Position numbers and translations under genes: made by a program. Below the pieces are notes generated by a model. That model was not told the origin of the DNA. It was given only the letters and a program-made list of their open reading frames with translations, and did no database searches. From contig VGIQ01000010.1 of NCBI GenBank assembly GCA_016867835.1, positions 1-41,953 of the forward strand: a DNA stretch of 41,953 bases. Reading direction: 5' to 3'. The DNA comes from Calditrichota bacterium (GTDB taxonomy: Bacteria; Electryoneota; AABM5-125-24; Hatepunaeales; Hatepunaeaceae). Below, one piece after another: positions 1 through 6,848 of the stretch (position 1 is the first letter of the stretch; every line of letters begins with the position of its first letter).

Positions 1-116
1 AAGCGGTATCAGGTTGTTAAAAACAGGCATTGCGCTCAATCTTGATGCCGCATCGATAATGAGGCTTAGATGGTCTAAGATACGAACACTCATCGCCTCA
101 ATCAAGGGGATGGTGC

Positions 117-167
117 ACACCTGTCTGTTAACTGATTGCCAACCGCGTTGAGGCAGGTGTTTGTTTT
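117..167 (+). terminator. Weak terminator-like hairpin
   Basis: ACACCTG (117-123) can pair with CAGGTGT (154-160), and a T-rich stretch (TTGTTTT) follows. The loop is long, about 30 nt, so this is a weak candidate. It could end transcription of a gene lying to the left of the window, and it faces the convergent 3' end of the tryptophanase gene. The rest of the first 181 bases shows no convincing gene. Confidence 0.25.
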
Positions 168-181
168 CCCTCCAAGCGCGA

Positions 182-1840
182 TTAGCGCACTAACGGTTCG
201 AATCGGGAGAGAAAGTGGGGGAGGGCTTCAGGACGGTGAATGAACTTCATTCCCCGCCAAGGGATTTGGCTGCGCTTGCGATGCAGATCGACGATAGCAG
301 AGGCAACGTAGTCAAGGTGGGCATCGGTATAGACTCGTCGCGGCAAAGCCAGGCGAACATAATCCTCGACTGGCGCAACGCGGGAGGCTCGTCCCGTTGC
401 GGGGTCCCAATCACCGAACATCACCGTGCCGATTTCGCACGAACGGATACCATAGTCCCGGTAGAGCATCACTGCAAGTGTCTGACCGGGAAGGTCTTCG
501 GGTGCGATGCGAATGCGATCGGCATCGCTCCAGTAGGCGCGACCGGCAAGGAAGACGCCGTGCCCGCCGCAGGGCGACTTGACCGGAATGCCGCTATCGT
601 GCAACTGGCTCCAAAGCCGTTGCACCTGCCCGATGCGCTGGGTAAGTCGGGCGTCATTAACCCCCTCGACGATACCGACAGCCAGCGCCTCAAGGTCCCG
701 ACCGGATAAGCCGCCATAAGTGTAGAAGCCCTCGATCTCGACCATATGTTCCCGGCAGCGATCGCGCAGTACCGGGTGCCTGGTGGCGATAAACCCGCCC
801 ATATTGACGAGACCATCCTTCTTGGCAGACATCGTGCAGCCATCGACGAGCGAGAACATCTCCCGGGCGATTTCGGCGACCGGCCGTCCCTTGTGCCCCG
901 GCTCGTATTGCTGAATGAACCAGGCATTCTCTGCAAAACGTGCGGCGTCGAAGAAGAAAGGCAGCGGTGGGAGTCCGTCCAAGACCGGCTCGAGGCGGGA
1001 GCCGTAATGATCGATCATCTGCCGCATCGCCCGCATATTGCTGAGCGATACCGGCAGGCCGCCTCCGGTGTTGTTGGTGATAGTCAGCATTACCATCATC
1101 ACAGCAGCGAGATGGTCGGGATTCCCCAGTTGTCGTTCCAGTGCATCCAGATCGATGTTGCCGCCAAAAATACCGTGCTCGAAGCGGTCCTGCTGGCTCT
1201 GATCGACGACCAGTTGATTGCGGGTGATGAGGCTCGCCATCTTGAGCCTTTGGTCCTGTCGGCGGCGACGAGCCGGCGGGAGTGATGCTTCGGCAGACGA
1301 TCCGTTTCGATCATCCTCGGTCAAACGGCCATGGAGCAGCACATTGGCGGCGGTGGTGTCGAAGAAAGAGTTGATCAGGATGCGACGCCGCAGGGGTTTT
1401 CGCCCGTCGCAACAGACAACGCACTCTGCACCTGCAATGTCGCGTTGATACTCGCAGGCGAATTCGCCAAGAACGTGAAAGAGGATATTCTCGGCGGCGC
1501 GTCCTTGATGGGTCGGGATGATGTGAAAGGCCTCGCCGATTACGCCGCGAACTGCGGCTTCGAAGCGGTCGAATGAAGTTGCTCGCGCATACGACTCGTC
1601 GCCCACCATCATCGCTGCCCATTGCTCCTGAGACATAGCGCCGGTGCCGGAGTCGGTCAGAAGATCGATCGTAACGTCGCGTGCCGGAATGTTGAAGAGG
1701 TTATAACCGGCTTCCTGCAGGAGAGCCTCCCGACGGGCGACCGACGACGGATCGAGCGGCGAGGCGGCTTCGATCGGCTCGACTACTTTTATCTTGTACG
1801 GCTCGAAACGGATCGCCTCAGGCGGAGTAAAGGGAGTCAT
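182..1840 (-). CDS. tnaA: Tryptophanase (beta-eliminating lyase, PLP-dependent) with an extra insertion
   Basis: Predicted PLP enzyme splitting L-tryptophan into indole, pyruvate and ammonia. Visible family motifs are IDLLTDSGTGAMS, IPTHQGRAAEN, SFFDTT, FFDAARFAENA and SAKKDG; one of the lysines in the last (about residues 340-341 from the ATG) should bind PLP. The stretch GIRSCEIG has Ile where tyrosine phenol-lyases carry a substrate-binding Arg (MERG), which favours tryptophanase. From the ATG at 1840 the protein is 552 residues, against about 470 for E. coli TnaA. Much of the excess is an Arg/Gln-rich insert between SFFDTT and GGNIDLDALE. A GTG at 1888 would add 16 residues that look unlike the family N-terminus, so I prefer the ATG. 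It is transcribed alone, divergently from the epimerase gene. No TnaC-like leader peptide was recognised. Confidence 0.88.
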   Translation of the reverse strand: MTPFTPPEAIRFEPYKIKVVEPIEAASPLDPSSVARREALLQEAGYNLFNIPARDVTIDLLTDSGTGAMSQEQWAAMMVGDESYARATSFDRFEAAVRGVIGEAFHIIPTHQGRAAENILFHVLGEFACEYQRDIAGAECVVCCDGRKPLRRRILINSFFDTTAANVLLHGRLTEDDRNGSSAEASLPPARRRRQDQRLKMASLITRNQLVVDQSQQDRFEHGIFGGNIDLDALERQLGNPDHLAAVMMVMLTITNNTGGGLPVSLSNMRAMRQMIDHYGSRLEPVLDGLPPLPFFFDAARFAENAWFIQQYEPGHKGRPVAEIAREMFSLVDGCTMSAKKDGLVNMGGFIATRHPVLRDRCREHMVEIEGFYTYGGLSGRDLEALAVGIVEGVNDARLTQRIGQVQRLWSQLHDSGIPVKSPCGGHGVFLAGRAYWSDADRIRIAPEDLPGQTLAVMLYRDYGIRSCEIGTVMFGDWDPATGRASRVAPVEDYVRLALPRRVYTDAHLDYVASAIVDLHRKRSQIPWRGMKFIHRPEALPHFLSRFEPLVR

Positions 1841-1913
1841 TGGGTGATGATCTTTGTGACGAGTTTGAAAGGGATTTCGACACGGCACAGGGCAGTTCGG
1901 TAAGCCCTTTAGG

Positions 1914-1942
1914 TTGCGCGCCTTGCTTGGGGTTCCTATATT
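1914..1942 (+). promoter_or_regulatory. Candidate sigma70-type promoter giving a leaderless epimerase mRNA
   Basis: TTGCGC (1914-1919) and TATATT (1937-1942) are separated by 17 bases. The expected transcription start falls at about 1948-1950, on the ATG of the methylmalonyl-CoA epimerase gene, which has no upstream Shine-Dalgarno sequence. This is pattern matching only; the -35 box is imperfect. Confidence 0.35.
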
Positions 1943-1947
1943 GAACT

Positions 1948-2370
1948 ATGCTTCCCGTTGATCTCAATCTGCCGCCCGGCTGCGCCATCGATCATATTGC
2001 CATTGCGGTGGAGGATCTTGATGCCGGTGAAAGCCTTTATAGCCAATTCGGGCTGGCTGCCGGACGCGAGTCCATAGCAAGCGAAGGTGTTGAGGTCTCC
2101 TTCATTGCAACCGCAGGCACAAGGATCGAACTTATACGACCGCTAGGGCCCGACACCCCGGTGGGACGATTTCTCTTGCGAAACGGCCCCGGTTTGCACC
2201 ATATAGCAATCGTCGTTCCAAATATAGATTCGACGCTCGAACAGTTGGTCGGGCAGGGTGCCCGATTGGTGGGCGAACGGGTGCGAACGGGCGCAGCAGG
2301 CCGAAGCGTTGCCTTCCTGCATCCCCGTTCGACCGGAGGGGTCCTAATAGAACTTATCGCCGCGTCGTAA
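1948..2370 (+). CDS. mce: Methylmalonyl-CoA epimerase
   Basis: Interconverts (R)- and (S)-methylmalonyl-CoA, linking propionyl-CoA and succinyl-CoA metabolism in the cytoplasm. The 140-residue length is typical for this vicinal-oxygen-chelate fold enzyme. Two paired beta-alpha-beta modules are visible, each starting with a metal-ligand histidine context: IDHIAIAV near residue 16 and LHHIAIVV near residue 84. The C-terminal GGVLIELI carries the conserved glutamate. The start ATG lacks a Shine-Dalgarno and sits just after a TATATT box, so the message may be leaderless. It is the first gene of a long plus-strand run, but the next gene is a PLP lyase rather than a mutase. Methylmalonyl-CoA mutase is not in the window. 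Confidence 0.88.
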   Translation: MLPVDLNLPPGCAIDHIAIAVEDLDAGESLYSQFGLAAGRESIASEGVEVSFIATAGTRIELIRPLGPDTPVGRFLLRNGPGLHHIAIVVPNIDSTLEQLVGQGARLVGERVRTGAAGRSVAFLHPRSTGGVLIELIAAS

Positions 2371-2429
2371 TACTCATTTCCGCAGCGAGAGCCGTATATC
2401 CTGCTGATGTCAATCATACCGGAGCCTTG

Positions 2430-3626
2430 ATGATCAAACCGGAATGGGGTTTCGACACCCTCTGCGTACACGGTTCAGAGGGAATCGATCCACGCACCGG
2501 CGCCGTCGCGCCACCTATTTATCAAAGTTCTACCTTCGCCTTCCAGAATGCCGATCACGGCGAGCAACTCTTCCGTGGCGAAGCGAAGGGCTACATTTAC
2601 TCCCGTCTCGGCAACCCGACTGAGGAGTGTCTCGAGCGCGAGATGGCATTTCTCGAAAAGGGTGAAGCCTCGCTCGCTCTATCTTCGGGAATGGCGGCTG
2701 AAGTCGCCGTCATCCTGACGCTTTGCAAGACCGGAGACAATTACGTTTCGTCGGCTACGGTCTATGGCGGGACGCATGCAATGAATATCGGGCTGATGCC
2801 CCGGTTCGGTATAGAGGCTCGTGAAGTGCGCGCTACACATCTGGACGAACTCGAAGCCGCTATCGACGACCGGACCCGACTACTGTTCATCGAGACCCCT
2901 GCCAATCCAACGCTCGACATCATCGACATCGAAGCCTGTGCTCAAATCGCCCGGAGGCACGGCATCCTTCTGGTGGTGGACAATACCTTTGCCACCCCGC
3001 TCTTACAGCGTCCGCTTGAGTTTGGCGCCGATGTCGTCGTTCATAGCGCGACGAAATACATCGGCGGACACGGCGACACGGTGGCCGGCATCATCGTTGG
3101 TTCGGCAGGACTTATCAAGCAGGTGCGCAAGGAGACCCTCAACCATATCGGCAGTTGTATCAGTCCGTTCAACGCCTGGCTGCTTTTGCGGGGACTTAAG
3201 ACCCTCGCCGTCCGGATGCGACGGCATTCGAGCAACGCACTGCAGGTAGCCCAGTATCTGACCTTTCACCCGCGGATTCGACAGGTCTATTATCCCGGGC
3301 TCCGGTTTCATCCCGGGCATGAACTGGCGCGACATCAGATGAGCGATTTTGGGGGCATGCTCGCCTTCGACATCAAAGGCAGCCGCGAAGACGGCAAGAG
3401 ACTCATGGATGCAGTTGAACTCTGCACCCTTGCCGTCAGTCTGGGGGATTGCGATACCCTTATTTGCCACCCGGCTTCAACAACGCACTCATCTTACAAC
3501 ACTGAACAGTTGGAGCAAGCCGGAATCAGCGAAACGCTCATCCGGCTGTCGGTGGGGATTGAGGATGCCAGGGATATTTGCGCCGACCTCGGGCAGGCGC
3601 TGAAACGGATCAACGAGCCCGGATAG
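2430..3626 (+). CDS. Cys/Met metabolism PLP enzyme, probably methionine gamma-lyase or cystathionine gamma-lyase type
   Basis: A 398-residue trans-sulfuration family enzyme acting on sulfur amino acids. The PLP lysine is K209 in HSATKYIGGHG; YSRLGNPT (57-64) contributes the Tyr/Arg that contact phosphate from the neighbouring subunit, and VVDNTFATP precedes the lysine. The stretch SLGDCDTLICHPASTTHSSY is typical of the family C-terminal domain. Against a pure methionine gamma-lyase reading, the position of its characteristic active-site Cys (YGC) is Gly here (YGGT, 112-115), as in cystathionine lyases and O-acetylhomoserine sulfhydrylases. The substrate is therefore uncertain. ATG at 2430 is preferred over the TTG at 2427; CGGAGC upstream is the likely ribosome binding site. 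Confidence 0.85.
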   Translation: MIKPEWGFDTLCVHGSEGIDPRTGAVAPPIYQSSTFAFQNADHGEQLFRGEAKGYIYSRLGNPTEECLEREMAFLEKGEASLALSSGMAAEVAVILTLCKTGDNYVSSATVYGGTHAMNIGLMPRFGIEAREVRATHLDELEAAIDDRTRLLFIETPANPTLDIIDIEACAQIARRHGILLVVDNTFATPLLQRPLEFGADVVVHSATKYIGGHGDTVAGIIVGSAGLIKQVRKETLNHIGSCISPFNAWLLLRGLKTLAVRMRRHSSNALQVAQYLTFHPRIRQVYYPGLRFHPGHELARHQMSDFGGMLAFDIKGSREDGKRLMDAVELCTLAVSLGDCDTLICHPASTTHSSYNTEQLEQAGISETLIRLSVGIEDARDICADLGQALKRINEPG

Positions 3627-3636
3627 GAAGGATAGA

Positions 3637-4095
3637 ATGAAATTCGAGGAACTCCTTGGTGCCGCCGGCTTGACTCGCGACTTCAACGAAGAGGAAATAT
3701 CGGCGCTCGCCTCTGTGGCGGAAGAGAGACGCTTTCCCAAAGGCTCGGAGGTGATCCGTGAGGATTCCAAGTCGCGGGATCTCTTTGTAATCTCACGAGG
3801 ACGAGTCTCTATCAGGCTGACCCTCCCAACCGAAATCGGTAAGGAAGAGGTCATCTATACGATGCGGGACGGTCAGATATTCGGGGAACTTTCGCTTGTC
3901 GATGGTTCACCGCGATCGGCGACTGTTCGCACCGAAGACGAGGTCGTCTGCCATCAGTTCGAATACGTCCGACTTGCGCAACTGCTCGATGACCGTCCCC
4001 GCATCGGTTATCTCCTGATGCGCAACCTCGCATCAATCATCTCCCAGCGCGTCCGCAATACCAATATGCTCTGGCGCAATTCGCTCATCTGGTAG
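3637..4095 (+). CDS. Cyclic-nucleotide-binding domain protein (Crp-like sensor domain only)
   Basis: This 152-residue protein is a single cyclic-nucleotide-binding beta-roll. The phosphate-binding cassette is visible as FGELSLVDGSPRSATVRT (about residues 88-105), preceded by PKGSEVIREDSKSRDLFVISRGRVSIRL. It ends with a short helix (IISQRVRNTN) and has no helix-turn-helix, so it is not a complete Crp/Fnr regulator. It may be a stand-alone sensor or act on a partner protein. AAGGA lies just upstream of the ATG. It starts 10 bases after the PLP lyase gene and ends 8 bases before purM, so all three are probably cotranscribed. The ligand cannot be read from sequence. Confidence 0.82.
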   Translation: MKFEELLGAAGLTRDFNEEEISALASVAEERRFPKGSEVIREDSKSRDLFVISRGRVSIRLTLPTEIGKEEVIYTMRDGQIFGELSLVDGSPRSATVRTEDEVVCHQFEYVRLAQLLDDRPRIGYLLMRNLASIISQRVRNTNMLWRNSLIW

Positions 4096-4103
4096 GAATC
4101 ATA

Positions 4104-5084
4104 GTGGATTATCGCGCAGCCGGCGTCGATATTGCCGCCGGCGATCGGGTCGTCGCCGGAATCAAGGAACGACTCGGGAAGGACGGGCGCCGGATCGGGC
4201 ACTTTGGCGGAGCATTCCCCCTCGATGCAAGTCGCTACCGCAAGCCGGTTCTGGTATCATCGATCGACGGCGTTGGAACGAAGATCTCGGTCGCATTGGC
4301 GATGGGGGAACTCGAAGGAGTCGGGTGCGATCTGGTGCATCACTCCATCAACGACCTCGCCGTCTGCGGCGCCGAGCCGCTCTTCTTCCTCGACTACATC
4401 GCGATGGGCCGACTCGATTCCGATGCCGCTCTCGCCGCTGTGGGCGGTATTGTAAAAGCCTGCAAGGAGTGGGATGTTGCTTTGGTTGGAGGCGAAACTG
4501 CCGAAATGCCGGGGGTCTATCGAGAGAGCGAAATCGACCTCGTCGGGACAATTGTCGGGATTATGGACGAGGCCGATCGAATTGATGGTGAGACTATTGT
4601 CGAAGGTGATGTTCTCATTGGCTTTCCCTCCTCGGGACTCCACACCAACGGCTTCAGTCTGGCACGGCGCGTCCTGTCCGACGCCGGCATCGGCTACGAC
4701 CGTTATGTGAGCGAATTGGGATCGACTGTTGGCGCGGCACTGCTTGCCGGGCATCGTTGTTACCTAAAGGAAATTCGGGCTCTGCGGTCGGCATACAGGG
4801 TGAAAGGTCTCGCCCATATCACCGGGGGAGGCTTGGAAGGGAATACCCACCGGATCATTCCTCATGGTCTGCAAGCGGTTTTCTCATGGGGGGAATGGCC
4901 GGTGCCTCCGATTTTTGGCTACTTAAAGCGAACCGGAAGTCTTACTGATGACGCCGTGCGCCCGGCATTCAACATGGGGATCGGCCTGTTGGCGGCACTA
5001 AGCCCCCCTGATGCGAGGCAGGCATTGGCATCCGGTGAATGGACGTTTGCACCGATGCAAGTCGGTGTCGTGAAAGCGATTTAA
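4104..5084 (+). CDS. purM: Phosphoribosylformylglycinamidine cyclo-ligase
   Basis: AIR synthetase of purine biosynthesis: it closes the imidazole ring of FGAM with ATP to give AIR. The 326-residue length is close to the usual 340-350. Family motifs are visible: SSIDGVGTK (ATP/Mg binding), HHSINDLAVCGAEPLFFLDYIA, GGETAEMPG, DVLIGFPSSGLHTNGFSLAR and HITGGGLEGNTHRIIP, followed by FNMGIG. It starts with GTG at 4104. The stop codon overlaps the plsY start by one base (TAATG), suggesting translational coupling. No other purine genes are nearby, so it is an isolated pur gene within a lipid-metabolism neighbourhood. Confidence 0.95.
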   Translation: MDYRAAGVDIAAGDRVVAGIKERLGKDGRRIGHFGGAFPLDASRYRKPVLVSSIDGVGTKISVALAMGELEGVGCDLVHHSINDLAVCGAEPLFFLDYIAMGRLDSDAALAAVGGIVKACKEWDVALVGGETAEMPGVYRESEIDLVGTIVGIMDEADRIDGETIVEGDVLIGFPSSGLHTNGFSLARRVLSDAGIGYDRYVSELGSTVGAALLAGHRCYLKEIRALRSAYRVKGLAHITGGGLEGNTHRIIPHGLQAVFSWGEWPVPPIFGYLKRTGSLTDDAVRPAFNMGIGLLAALSPPDARQALASGEWTFAPMQVGVVKAI

Positions 5085-5713
5085 TGGCAGCGGCAGTCAC
5101 ATCGCTCCTTCTGGCTTACCTGATAGGCTCCTTTCCAACCGGGGTTCTGGTGAGCAAGGTTATTCTGGGACGAGACGTTCGGGAGTTCGGCAGCGGCAAC
5201 CCCGGTGCGGTCAACGTCTGGAGAGTTTTCGGCTTGGGCTGGGGCTTGTTCGTCGTTACTTTCGATGCCGGAAAGGGTTTTTTGGCGGTTCTACTGACCG
5301 AGTCGCTAACTGGTGGCAACTGGGAGACTTTACCGACTTGGGGCGGCCTGGCTGCGGTAATCGGGCACATTTGGTCGCCATTCACCAGGTTTCGCGGCGG
5401 GAAAGGCGCCGGTGTCGCCTGGGGAATGGGGCTGGCAGTGATGCCGTTCGCTGCTTTGATCGCACTGGGACTCTGGCTGGTCGTTGCGGCTCTGACCCGA
5501 TACGCTTCCGTAGCCGCATTATCTGCGGTTCTCTTTTACTCCGGGCAGGCTCTCGTTTTCGGCAGCGGTCAGTTGAAGGATAAGAGCGCCTGGATGATCC
5601 TGCCAATTCTCCTTACCTGGACGCATCGCTCCAACTTGCGACGCCTTCTGGAGAGGCGCGAGTTGCGCATCGGACATGACGAGAGCCTCACCCGGCAGGC
5701 ACGTTCGGCTTAG
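5084..5713 (+). CDS. plsY: Acyl-phosphate glycerol-3-phosphate acyltransferase
   Basis: Integral membrane enzyme that transfers an acyl group from acyl-phosphate to glycerol-3-phosphate, the first step of phospholipid synthesis in bacteria using the PlsX/PlsY route. From the ATG at 5084 the product is 209 residues, normal for PlsY. The three active-site loops are present: SGNPGAVN (37-44), DAGKG (61-65) and GGKGAG (105-110), between about five hydrophobic segments. A longer reading from 5039 would overlap purM by 46 bases and adds residues unlike PlsY, so it was rejected. It is followed after 15 bases by gpsA, which makes its substrate. Confidence 0.94.
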   Translation: MAAAVTSLLLAYLIGSFPTGVLVSKVILGRDVREFGSGNPGAVNVWRVFGLGWGLFVVTFDAGKGFLAVLLTESLTGGNWETLPTWGGLAAVIGHIWSPFTRFRGGKGAGVAWGMGLAVMPFAALIALGLWLVVAALTRYASVAALSAVLFYSGQALVFGSGQLKDKSAWMILPILLTWTHRSNLRRLLERRELRIGHDESLTRQARSA

Positions 5714-5728
5714 GATGGTGCGATTCTG

Positions 5729-6727
5729 ATGCGTATCGTCGTAGCCGGAGCCGGGAGTTGGGGGACAACGTTGGCAATCATGCTGGCGCGTCGGGCCGGG
5801 GAGGTGTTTCTGTGGGAGTTTCGTCCCGACTTCGTCCGGCAGATGATCCGGGAGCGTGAGAATCGCGAGTTTCTGCCGGGATATCCCTTTCCCGACAATC
5901 TGACCCCCATCGAGAATCTGAGCGCCGAATGCGTTGCCGACCTGATGGTCATGGCGGTCCCTTCACATGCAATGAGGCGCGTAGCGGCAATTATGCCCGA
6001 TGGCCCGGGGCGGAACGCACTGGTAGTGTCGGTAGTCAAGGGCATTGAAGAGACGACGCTTCTGCGGATGACGGAAGTCCTCCTGGATGTTTGGAAGGAG
6101 CGAATCGCCCCCGGACAGGTCATTGCCCTCTCCGGGCCGTCGCATGCCGAAGAGGTGATCAAGGGGATTCCGACGAGCGTGGTCGCGGCATCCTGCGATC
6201 TAACCTCAGCACACAAGGTTCAAGAGGTCTTTTCCAACGAGCGCTTTCGAGTCTATGCCCACGATGACGTTGTAGGGGTGGAATTAGGCGGTGCGCTGAA
6301 GAACATAATTGCGCTTGCAGCCGGCATCGCCGACGGGCTTGGCTTCGGCGACAACACCAAAGGCGCGCTGATGACCCGCGGCCTCGCCGAAATCACCCGG
6401 CTCGGCGTTAAGTTAGGCGGACGACCGGCGACCTTTGCCGGTCTCTCCGGGATGGGCGACCTTATCACCACCTGCACCAGCCGCCACAGCCGCAACCGGT
6501 TTGTCGGTGAAGCGTTGGGCCGGGGCCGTAAGTTGAGTGAGATACTGGCTGGAATGACGATGGTCGCCGAAGGCGTCCGGACAACCCGTTCGACCTACGA
6601 TCTGGCGCGCCGGGAAGCGGTCGAAATGCCGATCGTCGAGCAGGTGCACCGGATCCTCTTCGAGGACGTCGATCCCCTCAAGGCGACGATGGAATTGATG
6701 TCCAGACGCCTCAAGGTGGAGGATTAG
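5729..6727 (+). CDS. gpsA: Glycerol-3-phosphate dehydrogenase [NAD(P)+]
   Basis: Reduces dihydroxyacetone phosphate to sn-glycerol-3-phosphate, supplying PlsY, encoded just upstream. The 332-residue protein begins with the Rossmann motif AGAGSWGTTLA (6-16). It carries LSGPSHAEEV (134-143), the catalytic lysine K191 in GGALKNIIALAAGIADG, and the substrate-binding GDNTKGALMTRGL just after. The C-terminal all-helical domain contains the conserved GLSGMGDLITTCTS. All key residues are intact and the length matches the family. The plsY-gpsA pairing is a common and sensible bacterial operon. Confidence 0.95.
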   Translation: MRIVVAGAGSWGTTLAIMLARRAGEVFLWEFRPDFVRQMIRERENREFLPGYPFPDNLTPIENLSAECVADLMVMAVPSHAMRRVAAIMPDGPGRNALVVSVVKGIEETTLLRMTEVLLDVWKERIAPGQVIALSGPSHAEEVIKGIPTSVVAASCDLTSAHKVQEVFSNERFRVYAHDDVVGVELGGALKNIIALAAGIADGLGFGDNTKGALMTRGLAEITRLGVKLGGRPATFAGLSGMGDLITTCTSRHSRNRFVGEALGRGRKLSEILAGMTMVAEGVRTTRSTYDLARREAVEMPIVEQVHRILFEDVDPLKATMELMSRRLKVED

Positions 6728-6812
6728 GATAGAATACCGGAAGCGTCCGACTTACCGAAAAATGATTCGCAGGGACTCCTGACCAAAGAACTAATACAAA
6801 TCGCACTCGTAT

Positions 6813-6831
6813 TGATAGCGAGTTCTTATCA
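6813..6831. promoter_or_regulatory. Short inverted repeat TGATA-N9-TATCA upstream of pheT
   Basis: TGATA (6813-6817) and TATCA (6827-6831) form an inverted repeat in the AT-rich gap between gpsA and pheT, 18 bases before the pheT start. It could be an operator or part of a promoter, but five-base arms may occur by chance. No classical T-box leader or Phe-codon-rich attenuator peptide was recognised in the 121-base gap. Confidence 0.2.
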
Positions 6832-6848
6832 TTATTGTCGTTGACTGG

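Noticed and set aside
6826-6834. TTATCATTA shared with 14390-14398, as a possible Fur-like motif
   Set aside because: Only nine AT-rich bases in common and no dyad matching a Fur box; chance is sufficient.
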